Below, piece after piece: positions 44,022 through 56,800 of a stretch of DNA of 64,000 bases. The DNA is taken from positions 1 to 64,000 of the forward strand of contig SWDT01000008.1 in assembly GCA_009193035.1 (NCBI GenBank), written 5' to 3'. Position numbers and translations under genes: made by a program. Source of the stretch: Halicephalobus mephisto (lineage: Eukaryota; Nematoda; Chromadorea; Rhabditida; Panagrolaimidae). The notes under the pieces are model-generated. The model saw only the letters and a list, made by a program, of their open reading frames with translations, searched no databases and had not been told where the DNA came from. Each line of letters begins with the position of its first letter. The first letter of the stretch is position 1.

Positions 44022-47000
44022 ATGTCAACAAAATCGAAATTGTCAGAAGGTCCTCCGGAAGAATTATGTAGATTGGCCCAAAATGTTTTAGAAGGAAAAT
44101 TGGATTCTGAAGAAAATGAGAAAAATGAATCTTCGAGGATTCTGATTGATTGTGCAGAATTCTTATTCGAAGTGAGATCCTTTTTTTATCTAAATTTATC
44201 ATCAGAATTCGTATTTAAAATTTGAATTTCGTACAATTATAGTTTTTAAACGATTTTTCAAAGTTAATTTTTAAAATTTTAAAATTAAAGTTTTATGTTC
44301 AAACAAAACAGAAATTTTATTTTTTTTAAATAAATTTTTAAAATTTGAAATTTTGTGTTCAGATAATTCTTAGAAATTTTATTTTTTTAAATAAATTTTT
44401 AAAATTTAAAATTCAAAATTTTATGTTCAAACAAAACAGAAATTTTATTTTTTTAAAAATAAGTTTTTTAAAATAAATTTTTAAATTTGAAATTTTGTGT
44501 TCAGACAATTCTTAGAAATTTTATTTTTTTAAATAATTTCGAAATTTACAATATTCTTGTTGAGACACGAGGAATGAAATTTTTTAAATATGTTTTTTAT
44601 CGTATTAAAGATCATGAAGAAAAAAGTAGATTTCAACTTTTCGTTTCAAGATTTAATTTTTGTTTTTTTCAAATCGCATTTTGTTTTCGAAGTTGGACCT
44701 GTCATCCTGAGACATGAATAACGAAATTTTTGTTTTCAAAAAGCCATCCTTTATTCAAAAATTATTAAAACTTGAGGTGTAAGTTTTTTGTTCTATCATC
44801 AGACCCTTAGGGTATTTTTCAAAAAAATTCATCAAAATTGATGTTTAAAATTTTTCATTCCAAATATTTTCGAACATTTTAAAAATTTTGAAATATTTCG
44901 AAAAATTAAGGAAATATTTTTAGAAGTTTCAAAAAAAAATTTAAATTTTTATAGAAAATTTTTAAAGTAAAACAATATATAAATTTTTAAAAAATGTAAG
45001 AAATAGAAATTTTTAAAAAATCGAAAAATATAAGTTTTTAAAAAATATGAATTTTTTAAAAATGTATAAAATTAAAAAATGTATAAAATTAAAAAAATAT
45101 GAATTTTTAAAAAATGTAAAAAATTTAAAAATATAAATTTTTATGGAAAATTAAAAAGTAGAAATTTTGTGTTGAGAAGAAAAATTCAAATTTTAACTTT
45201 GAATTCTGAATACGAATTTAGGTAAAGTGGAATAATGAATTTTGATTATTTTTTAGGTTTCAAAAACACCTCTAGAAAGGGAACAGGCGACAAAACTGGC
45301 TTCTAAATGGGCAAAAATGGAAATAAAAAACAACGAAAAAAAATTAATTTCGAAAAATCTCGAAAAATTAGCAATCAAATCTTTAATGAGATTAATGCCA
45401 TCTGGATGTTCAATAATTGAAGATTTTCCAATTAATTTACAAAAAACAAAAAAAAAATTTTTTTTTGTTAAAATTAAAACTCCAGCGAGAATCGACATTG
45501 CCGGAGGCTGGACTGACACTCCGCCGATTACGTACGATATGGATTTTTCGAAAGTTGTTAATGCTGCTGTTATGGTAGATGAAAAAAAACCGATTACGGT
45601 AGAAATTCATAAATTAATTTATTTTTCGGGAATTTGGATTCAAACAAAAGAAAATTTAAAATTTTTTAAATCAAAAAAAGAAATTTTAAAAAATGCAAAA
45701 AATCCAAATAAAAATGGATCATTAATTTGTGCCGCAATTATTACCTCTGGAATTTTTGAATCTAAAAAAAAATCAAATGAATTTGAAATTATGAAAATGA
45801 ACGAAAAATTAAATTTCGAAGATGATGAAACTCGTGGATTATTGATCAGATGTCATTCTGATTTGCCACATGGAAGCGGTCTAGGAACCAGCAGTATTCT
45901 CAGTGGAGCCGTTCTTGCTGGAATCTGGACCATGTTTGGAAGAAAATTCAAAAATGACGATTTGATCAAAGCTGTGGGTTTTTTAAATAATTAATTCTTA
46001 AATTAAAATTATATCGAAAATTTAAAAATGACGATTTGATCAAAGCTGTGGGTTTTTTAAATAATTTATTTTTAAATTAAAATTATATCGGAAATTCAAA
46101 AATGACGATTTTTGGAAGAAAATTCAAAAATGACGATTTGATCAAAGCTGTGAGTTTTTTAAATTATTTATTTTTAAATTAAAATTATATCGGAAATTCG
46201 AAAAAAAATAGAATACAATTTTTCGAACTTTTCCAAAATCCAAGAAATTAAATACAATTTAAAAATATGAATAAAATTTTGAGAATCCAATGAAAAATTT
46301 CATGATTTCTGATTTTTAAACATCTTATTGAAATTTAGAAGTACTTAAATTTTTAGTTTTTAGATTTTGGAATATTCTGAAAATTCGTTTCGAAATAATT
46401 TTTCATTTTTAAATTTTATTTTTTGCAGGTTTTGAAAGTTGAACAATTGCACACGACTGGGGGAGGATGGCAAGACCAAGTTGGAGGTCTTCTGCCGGGA
46501 ATCAAGGTTGCTTCTGTGGATTCTGATTCTGCTCGTTCTGTGACTTGGAAGACGATTCATCTTCCGGATGGTTTTGAAGACGAATTGAATTCTAGACTTG
46601 GACTGATATACACTGGGAAGACTAGACTTGCCAAGGATCTTCTGGATACTGTAATCCTCAACTGGATCAGAGGGGAACCGGAAATGCAAATGGCCTTCAG
46701 AAATCTGGCTCTTGACGCAGAATCCGCAGAAATCAAACTTGCTTCTGGAAAGTTCCCGATCGAAGAAGTTTCGAAATATCAAGAATTGAAAAAGAAAGTC
46801 GCTTTAGGAGCCGAGCCGGACTTCGTGAAAGACCTCATTGAAGATTTGAAAAAAGAAAAGTTGATCGAAACAGCCTGGATCGCCGGTGCCGGAGGCGGTG
46901 GTTTTTTGTACATCTTCCTTTCAAAAAACAAAAATTTGAAAGATTTGGAAATTTTTGTTTCTAAAGAAAAATATTTAAAATTTAATTTAAAAATAAGTTC

Positions 47001-47046
47001 AATTAAAATCGACAACCAACTTCTGGAAATAGAAACCTTGGGGTAG
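44022..47046 (+). CDS. FCSK: L-fucose kinase, GHMP-kinase part only
   Basis: Phosphorylates L-fucose to fucose-1-phosphate in the salvage route to GDP-fucose. Three exons (44022-44171, 45257-45973, 46429-47046) join in phase 0 to 494 residues. GHMP-kinase marks are RIDIAGGWTDTPP, the ATP-loop LPHGSGLGTSSIL, LHTTGGGWQDQVGGLLPG and the C-terminal IAGAGGGGFLYIF. Animal FCSK is about 1,080 residues with an N-terminal sugar-nucleotide-binding half; that half is not visible here. The first ATG follows a TTACAG directly, so it is either a trans-spliced start of a short enzyme or an internal codon with exons upstream that I did not find. Exon 2 is very lysine/A-rich, with insert-like segments (KTKKKFFFVKIK, KFFKSKKEILKNAKNPNKNG). 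AATAAA lies near 47100. Confidence 0.88.
45939..46200 (+). repeat. Triplicated exon-intron junction in the fucose kinase gene
   Basis: The last 30 or so coding bases of exon 2 and about 50 bases of intron (AATGACGATTTGATCAAAGCT|GTGGGT...) occur three times in tandem. Donors read GTGGGT, GTGGGT and GTGAGT. Only the first can be used without meeting a stop codon. Confidence 0.9.
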
Positions 47047-47854
47047 ATACCGATTCATTCCAATATTTTACCGTATTCCTTGCCTTCAGAATCATATCAA
47101 TAAAGAAATTTATTTTTTTTTGGATTTTTATCTCTGTTAATAGTCAGTGATTATTTTTATTTTTTAATAAAATTTTGTAAAAATTTCTGAAATTTTCCAG
47201 AATCGATGGAATTTGTTGTAAAATTTGAAGGTTTTTAGAATCTAAAATTTTGTGAAAATTTCTGAAATTTACTGTAAAATTTGAGAATTTTTCGAAGATC
47301 TCTGAAATTTTCTAGAATTTTCTTGGAATTTTCCAAAATCTTTAAAATTTTATGAAAATCTCTGAAATTTTTTAGAAATTTCTGAAATTTACTGTAAACT
47401 TTGAGGATGTTCAGAATTCTCTAAACTTCTGGAATCTAATGAAAACTTCCGAAATTTCCTTTAATTTTATTAGTTTCTAAAAGCTTCCAAAATCTCAAAA
47501 GTTTATAATATTTCAAAATTCAGTAAAAATTTCTAGAATTATCAAAACCGCAAATTGTAGAAAATTTCCATAAATTCCGTGTTGAAACAATTTAATAATT
47601 TTTTATTTAAATTCTAATTTTTGTTTTTAATTTTAGTTTTAATTTTAACTTTGATTTTAGTTTTTTTTAATTTAAATTTAAATTTTATTTTTAATTTTAT
47701 TTTTTTTTAACTTTGATTTTAGTTTTTTTAAATTTAAATTTTAGTTTTTTTTAACTTTAATATGAATTTTAGTTTTTGTTTTAACTTTACTTTTACTTTT
47801 AATTTTTTTAACTTTAATATGAATTTTAGTTTTTATTTTAACTTTGATTTCCAG
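47047..47854. other. Intergenic FCSK-RUSF1 with T-rich tandem array
   Basis: From 47580 the sequence is a T-rich array of TTTTAACTTTGATTTTAG-like units with many acceptor-like TTTTAG sites, ending in GATTTCCAG directly before the RUSF1 start. It may act as an extended polypyrimidine tract for trans-splicing. Confidence 0.5.
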
Positions 47855-50800
47855 ATGTCAGAGAAACCGGCATTCGTTGAGGAGTACGCAGGAGTCCCGG
47901 TGCGAATCTACAAATCTGTTTTTCATGTTCCTGAAAAACTTCCTTCTGTTTCTGGATTGAATCTGATTTCTTCAATGAAACAAGTTTTTGTTTCTCTTTT
48001 TCTTCCTCAAGGCTATCCGTATACTGTATCTGAAGATTACACAGAGTACCAAATTTGGGACACTATCCAGGCCTTCGCGAGTTCACTCAACGGAGCTCTT
48101 TCGACTGCTGCGATTCTGAAAGGTGTCGGAGTTGGAAATCAGGTTTGTTAGAATTTTGGTTGATTAATTTGTTTATTTAGCTAATCCTCAAATCTCAAAC
48201 ATGAACAATTTAATTTTATTAAGATCACGATCAGAATTCTCGATTTCGAACAAATTCAAATTTGAAAATTAAACAAATTCTAATTTATTCAATTTTCAAA
48301 TTCAGAAATTTAAAAATTCGAATTTAAATTAAAAATCGATAACTGATCAAAATGTAAGAAAATTTATGAACAAAATAAAAATTTTTTTGAAGAAAATAAA
48401 TATTTTTTGTTCGATAGAAAAATAAATTCGTTTTTTTTTTTGAAGTTTACTGTATTTTTTACAAAATTAAATTTTCGATGGAATTTGAATTTTTAAAGAT
48501 TTTTAAAATATTCAAAATCATTCTAAATTTTAATATTCTAAAAAATTATAAAAATTCAAAAATATTTTTTTGAGAAATGTTTTAAAATAACTAATTTTTA
48601 ATTTTTATATTATTTCGAAATCAGCTGAAATTTCCAGATTTTAAAAATCCAAAATTTTACAAACATCTTTCGAAATATTAATTTTTGCAGTTTTAAAAAT
48701 TTCACTTTGAAGAAATTTTATATTTTTAATTAACTTGATTTATTTTTTGCTTTAATAATAATTGAATTACAGGAAGCAACAGTTTTGGCAGCTTCTTTAA
48801 CGTGGATTCTGAAGGATGGGACAGGGATGATCGGAAGAATAGTCTTCGCTTGGGCAAAAGGAACGGAACTGGATTCAAGTAAGTTTATTTTAATTTTCGG
48901 ATTCCTTGGTTAATGGTGATGACAGAATCACCATTGACAATGTTAGGATAAAAAACAGAAATCTTATAATAATGTTCACCCGAACAATAAGGATACAATT
49001 TTTATATTTCTTAACAATAGTACAACTGAAAGTCTCATTCCTACCCTACAGTATTCCACGCTGATACTCAGATTATTGCTTCAGTTCTTCTTTTTCTAAT
49101 TTTCTTCCTAACAGTGATCTAATAATAGATCGGACTATGTTAATCGAAAACCAGCTGTTAGGATAAAAAACAGAAATCTTATAATAATGTTCACCCGAAC
49201 AATAAGGATACAATTTTTATATTTCTTAACAATAGTACAACTGAAAGTCTCATTTATACCCTACAGTATTCCACGCTGATACTCAGACTATCGCTTTAGG
49301 TCTTCTTTTTCTAATTTTCTTGTTTTATCGTCGGCAAAGTACGAGTGTAGTAAAAGATGTTGATGAAATTTGGACTGTCGATGGTATGACATCTTTGGAG
49401 CTCCTTGATTAGACGGAAAACTGTCGATTCCTACTGCTAGTAATTCAAGTCTGTTTATTTTAACATAAACAGAATAAGAGAAGAAAGGTCCTTATTTGAT
49501 CGAAGTCAAACTCGAACTAGGTTGGAGTTGGATTTTCTCAAAGACTGACTTTCTAACACTTTTGTCTTATCTCCTAGGCATCGGATGACTGAGAAGAGTT
49601 TTGGACTTTCTGTCTAAACCGTTTGTGGTTTAATTCCGATTTTTATGTCTACACGGGTGTTTCTGTACGTCGCGATGATGAGATTAAAATGTGCTCGTTT
49701 TTTGCTCTACTTTGTTTTTAATTTTTTGATGATATTGAAATTCTATGATCTGATGAAATCTACTGTCGGTTATCTTGAATTTTGAAGATTTTGTAAGATC
49801 TATTTTTTGACATTGTGGAGTTTGAAAAATGTGTAAGGTCTATTTTCTTCGATATTGAAGTTTTAGGACCTGGTGAAATATCTTTCCTAAAGCTTTGAGG
49901 ATCTTCGAAATCTGATTTGTTGATGTATTAAAATGTTCGAATTTTGTAAGACCCAGTTTCCATCGTATTGAAATTTTCGAATTTTGTGTTTTAAAATTTA
50001 GTAAAATATATTTTTTATTATTTTATTTAAAATCAAGATTTATTAGATTATTTTATTAAATATTTATCTAATGTTTAGAAATACCGAAATTTTCGTAATG
50101 ATTTGATTAAGATGGTTTTGTGAGATTTGGTATCGAAGCAGCGACAGTTATGCCTCCATCGACGATTATCATCTGTCCGGTCATGTAAGCTGCCTTGTCG
50201 GAAGCGATGAAAAGCAGATATTCGGCCATTTCTTTGGCTGAAGCCCATCGGCCAAGTGGAATAATAGAATTTAAGGCTTGTTGAATCTGGAAATTTCCAC
50301 TTTTTAGGATAAAAAATTAATTCAAAACTTACTTTTGCCCATGTTTCACTTATAATTCCATGTCTTGGATTGAAGTCTGTATCAGTGGCTCCAGGACTGA
50401 GGTTGTTGACTCTGATACCCTTAGGGGCCAGGATAGCGGCGTAGTTTCTGCAGAAGTGATCCAAAGCTGCTTTTGTCATTCCGTAAAAAGGCGAAACTGG
50501 TTGAGTTTTCAACGCTGTGATGCTGCTGACGTTGATGACGTTTCCTTTGGTTTTCTCCAAGTAAGGAATAGCTAGTTCAGTGATTGCCACAGGGGCTCTC
50601 AGATTGACGTTGAAAATATAGTCGAAATTTTCTAAACTTCTGTGATCTTCGAGAGATTCTTTTTTCTTAATTCCAGCGTTGTTGATTAAAACATCGATTT
50701 TTCCGAATTTTTCGATGGTTTTCTGGATTAAATTTTTTTGAACATTTTCATCGATGATTTCACCGACTACAGTAAGAACTTTCTCCTTGGATCCTCCGGC

Positions 50801-53800
50801 TTCCTCGATCAATTGAATAGTTTCTTTTAGTTTTTCTTCGTTCCGTCCGTGGATAGTGACTGAGGCTCCGGCTTCTGCGAACAAAACAGCTGCAGCTTGA
50901 CCGATCCCCGCAGAGGATCCCGTGATAATTACGACTTTTCCAGCAAAAGACATCTAGTAACAACTACCTGAAATTTTTCACAGGACTCTGAAATAATCGT
51001 TTTTATAGCCATAAACGAAGGGCGGAACGTTGTTTATCAATCAATAAACGAAAATTTGTCGTCGAGCACAAAATTAATTTTCATCACAAATTTATAGAAA
51101 TCAAAGAATTGTTTTTGGACACAAATATGATGTAAAAAGTACTTAAAGTAAAATTAGATTTTTGGCATGGAAAATTCCAAAAATTACAGAATTTAATTCT
51201 TTTCAAAAATGAAGTAAAAGAATAAAAAAATTTAAAATCTCGTAGCGGAAAATTTCAAGTTACAAGGTTACTAATGAAAGTAAAATTTAGTAAGAAGAAA
51301 CACGAGAGTAAAATAAACTGTCGTCGCGAAAATCTTTGAAAATAAAAAATTCATATATCTTTAAGTAAAAATTCGCAAAAAAAAAACATAAATTCTCGCC
51401 GCGAAAGTTCGTAGATATCAGAAATCCATGTAATACTAGTTTGATAAAAAAATAAATTCATATTATCAAAATCTGAAAATAAAAAATTCATATATCCTCA
51501 AATAAAAATTCGCAAAAAAACATAAATTTTCGCCGCAGAAATTCCTAAAGATTATATTTATTCAGCTATTTACTAATTTTACAAGAAAATTATTTTTTTC
51601 TATGAAAATCTTTGAAAATAAAAAAAATCCATATCCTCAGGTGCGAGCAGTAATCTAAATAAACAGCAACCAAAGAACAAAATGAGATTTCGCTGCAAAA
51701 GTTCCTAAACGTTGTGGAAATTCACCTGTTTACTAGTACGAATAAATGCAAAAAAATAAAATAAAAATTTGCCACGAAAGTAAAAAAATTCATATATGTT
51801 CAAGTACGAGTACGACTTGACAAAAAATAATACGAATTCTCGTCGTGAAAGTTACTAAATATTGTACAAATTCAAATAATTATTAACATCAGTAAAATGT
51901 GATATAAAAAATATAATAAAAATTTGTCGCGAAAGTCTCTGAAAATCAAAAATTGCTTATTTATTCTAGGGTGTAAATAGAAATTTTCTCAATTACTTTT
52001 TAGCCGGAAGATCATTTAAAAAAACTTTTCTATTTTTGTTTATTTTATTTTCTATCACGGTTAGATTCTGTTTACTCTGGACTGAAGTTTTCATTGCAGA
52101 CTACACAATCGATTGTTTTGGAAGGAAATGTAGTTTGCAACCTTTATATCATTAAATTGCGAAAATCATAGATTAAAGATTTCGATTTATTTTTGTGCTA
52201 AGATGCGATTACAATTATTATAATTGATTCTTTAAAATAGATGACAAGAGGTTTTTCTTTCCATCGAGGAATTACTTTTGCTTGAAGGGAGAGGCACCGA
52301 CGGCAATGAGAGATCCTCCATCGACGGAGATCAGCTGTCCTGTCATGTAAGCAGCCTTGTCGGAAGCCATGAAGTAGATAAACTCAGCCATCTCCTCCGA
52401 TGAACCAAATCTACCCAATGGGATTTGACTGATAAGGTTATCTTTCAACTAAAATCAATTTCTCTTCATCATAAGTTGACATTTATCCTTACCTTCTGGT
52501 AATATTCTCCAGTAATGTTTACTCTAGCAGCAAAGTTGGTATCAGTAGCTCCGGGACAGAGATTATTAACCCTGATACCCTTAGGGGCGAGGAGAGCGGC
52601 GTAGTTTCTGCAGAAGTGATCCAGAGCGCATTTGGACATCGCGTAGAATGGAGCATATGTGGAACTTTTCTGTCCACCAACACTGCTGACATTAACAATG
52701 TTTCCTTTAGTTTTTTCTAAATGAGGGATAGCCAATTCAGTGATTGCCACAGGAGCTCTCAAGTTCACATTGAAGACGTAGTCGAAGTTCTCCATTTCTC
52801 TGCATTTACTTAAATCAGCTGTCTTTTGAGCGATGCCGGCGTTGTTGACGAGGATATCTAGTTTCCCGAACTTCTCGACGGTCTTCTGGATGAGGTTCTT
52901 CTGAACTTGCTCATCTTCAATATTTCCCTCTATGGCTTTCCTCTATGGCTAGGAATGTTCTTAGAAGAACCTCCGGCTTTTTCAATCATCTTCACGGTGT
53001 CCTGAAGGCCTTGTGTAGATCTGCCATGGATGGTGACGAAGGCCCCGTCCTTGGCGAAGAGAACAGCTGCAGCTTGACCGATCCCGGATGACGAGCCTGG
53101 AAATCTCAGTAATACTTCACCACTTACCAGTAATAATAACCACTTTTCGAGCGAATTCTCCAGTCATTTTCTCAACTTTATTCAATTTCAAATTGACGAT
53201 ATGATGATTTTTTGTCTCTTTTTATACTTTCCCCAGAAAATGAAAGAGACGCAAAAATGAATGGGCGATGTTTTTTTGTGTCTTTTTTGTTCTTTTTAAA
53301 CCAAAGTACACGTGCTATCTTCTCAATTGCAATTAAAGGCGATTTTCCATTCATTCTGCTACACAAATAGTCTGATTTAAATTTTCCAAAAAGGTAAATT
53401 ACAATTATTTTGAGATTGGAATCGAAATCATTAAAAATGTAAATTTGAATTCAGAAATGGAATTTTATTTTCCAAATCTCAATATACAAAATATTGATTT
53501 TTACAATTTCATAAATCTTTTAATCGAAGTTTAATTGATTTTTTTACCGTAAAATTTAGATTTATTTTTGTGCTAAGATGTGATTACAATTATTATAATT
53601 AATATTTAAAAATAGATGACAAGGTTTTGTTTCGATCAGGGAGTTACATCTGTTTGAAGGGAGAGACGCCGACGGAAATAAGGGATCCTCCATCGACGGA
53701 AACCAACTGTCCTGTCATGTAAGCAGCCTTGTCGGAAGCCATGAAGTAGATGAACTCGGCCATCTCCTCCGATGAAGCGAATCTGCCCATGGGAATTTGG

Positions 53801-56800
53801 CTGATAAGGTTTTCTTTCAACTAAAATCAATTTCTCTTCATCATAAGTTGATATTTACCCTTACCTTCTGGTAATATTCTCCGGTGATTTTTCCTCTGGT
53901 AGAAAAGTTGGTATCAGTGCCTCCGGGACAGAGGTTATTGATTCTGATACCCTTAGGGGCCAGGAGAGCGGCGTAGTTTCTGCAGAAGTGATCCAAAGCA
54001 CACTTGGCCATCGCATAGAATGGCGCATAGAGTACAGTTTTCTGTCCACCAACACTGCTGATGTTGATGATGTTTCCTTTCGTCTTCTCCAGATGAGGGA
54101 TAGCCAATTCAGTGATTGCCACAGGGGCTCGGAGATTGACATTGAAGACGTAATCGAAGTTCTCCATTTCTCTAAATTTGCTCAAGTCATCTGTCTTTTG
54201 AGCGATGCCGGCGTTGTTAACGAGGATATCTAGTTTCCCGAACTTCTCGACGGTCTTCTGGATGAGGGTTTTCTGAACCTTTTCGTCTTCGATATTGCCT
54301 TCTATGGCCAGGATGTTCTTAGAAGAACCTCCGGCTTTTTCCATCATCTTCACAGTGTCCTGAAGGCCTTTGGTAGATCTGCCATGGATGGTGACGGAGG
54401 CCCCGTCCTTGGCGAAGAGGACAGCTGCAGCTTGACCGATCCCGGATGACGAGCCTGGAAATCACTGTAAATTCACAATTCTGACTTCACCACTTACCAG
54501 TAATAACCACGACTTTTCGAGCGAATTCTCCAGACATTTTCTCAGCTTTATTCAATTTAAAATTGACAATATGGTGGATTTCGGTGTTGCTTTTATACTT
54601 CCCATAAAGGATAGAAGAGGCACAATTGAAGGACTGGTGGCTTATTTTGTGTCTTATTTGTTTTTTGAGGAAAAGTGGGCATGGTATCTTCGTTTTTTTC
54701 GAAAGGGGATTTTGAATTTTTTACAACAAATGAAGCACAATCTGAATTTAAATTGATTTTATGTAATTTTAGATTTCTGAAAAAGAATCACAATTATTTT
54801 TTGATTTAAGTAAAAATACTTAAAGTGAAATAATTTTTTATAGTTTCTTGGTTGATTCTCAAAAGTACGGATGGACGGGAACTACTAATGCTAGAAATAA
54901 CTGGCTTTGACAAGTTTTACATAAAAAATTAGACTACGAAGCAAAAAAACAATAAAATATCTGGTTTTTATAGTGTATCACATATAATTCTTGCGTTAGT
55001 CGTGTCGGGACCAGAACCATCGATTTTTGGACTGATTTTGAATTAATTCAAATTTGAAAATTGAAAAGTTCGAACTCGAACCGAACTAGTTCAGTCTGGA
55101 AATTGAAAATTTCGAAAACTCAGCCGTTCTTGTCAGGACCAACTTATATTTCAACAATGGTGTGGCAACTTGATGTCCGTGGGATGCCATGAACAATAAT
55201 TGTTATATCGGTTATTAACTGGCTATTGTGTAAGGAAACCAGGTCTCGAAAGAAAATACCTTGCATACTGGATAATAAGTATACTGCTTATATAACAGAT
55301 CGAGTGTTGGATTATTCTTATTAGTGTTGTGATGATATCATTATTGTTCGAATGAATAAGAAACTCTCATATCCTTCATCTCCCACGCAATCACATTGGT
55401 TCACTGAGATCTGACAGTAATGAAAATTCTGAATATTTAAGTTTGGATTTCGAACCATGTTCATTTTCAAAATCGAAATATAAAATTCTGAATTTTAATC
55501 TTTAAATCTCAAAAATTTGCTCTGTAATTACTTTAATTTAATTTTTTATCATGTACATTCATTGATATTTCTAATTTTTCCAAATTCAGACGTGAAATGG
55601 TTGAGATTCTTCGAGATCTTTTCAAAAGTTCTTTATAATTTGCAGAAGCTTCAGTAAATCAACCCATATCTGTACTCAAAAAATTGTCTTCCAAAAATAA
55701 AACATTAGGTTGGTCCGAGCAAAGTGAGAAGGGAATTTTTATTGATAATTTCGTCATTTTAAAAGGAATTTCAACAATATTTTACAACAACTTAATATAT
55801 TCACCATCTTTTTCTATGACTGCTTTTCAACGTTCTGAAACACTTCACACCACGATAGAGGCCTTTCTGAGAACCTTCAGCTAAGACTTTTTTAAATTTT
55901 AGCTTCGAACTCAAACCGGTCGATATAGGCAATCTCGTGCAAAGCTCTCTGCAGTGGGTCAAAGGCATTGCAATCGGAAGGATTAATATCAGAGCTATAG
56001 AATGGCTGATGCCATTCGGTAATGCCCTTACCTCACAAAGAGTCCCTAACCACCTTAGTTTTGTGAGGTTTGGCATCATTGTGAAGTAGAGCTGCTATCT
56101 TCAAGAACTTCTTTTGCAGCCACTTTGGAATTTCTCACTCGAGTATGGCCTTACAGAGTTCGACAGTTATGGTTTCCTTTTTGTTGCAGAGATGGTAGTA
56201 GACGATTCCATCGTAGTCCATTACCAGTAACAGCATCCTCTTTTCCTTACAAATTGATTCCCGTGATACACTTGGACCTAATTCATTTGGTGCCAGCCAT
56301 ACCTTCAGTTGATCTCTTTGGGATTACATGTAGAGACTTACCCAAGTTTCATCCAATGCGAGAGTGTAGTAGAGTGATTCTTTGTGCTTCTAGTACTTTC
56401 TAATGTTCATTTGAGATGCTAGAACATTATGCTAACGCTGATTGCTGGTCAATTCGTGGGGCACATATCGGCCGAGTTTCTTCGTAAGATGTAAATCTTC
56501 TTTCAGGATGTGAAGAACGCTGGTCTTCGGGATATTCAATTCTCGGAAATGATGTACATACTGGTACGTCTTGATTCCTCCAGCAATTCTTTAACGTAGA
56601 TAGTTCGTTCTCGCCGTACTTCATGATCACTTCGAACCCCTCCACGGTTGTCTTCTGTTGTGTCCGCTTCACGATGGCGAATGAGCCATCTCTGTACCGT
56701 TTTCTCGCAGAAGGCCTTGTTTCCTAGCGTTTTCTTTAGCTCTCGTTCTGCAATACCCGAGCTACGGCCAAGAAGACAGCAAAACTTCAGAAAAATTCAC

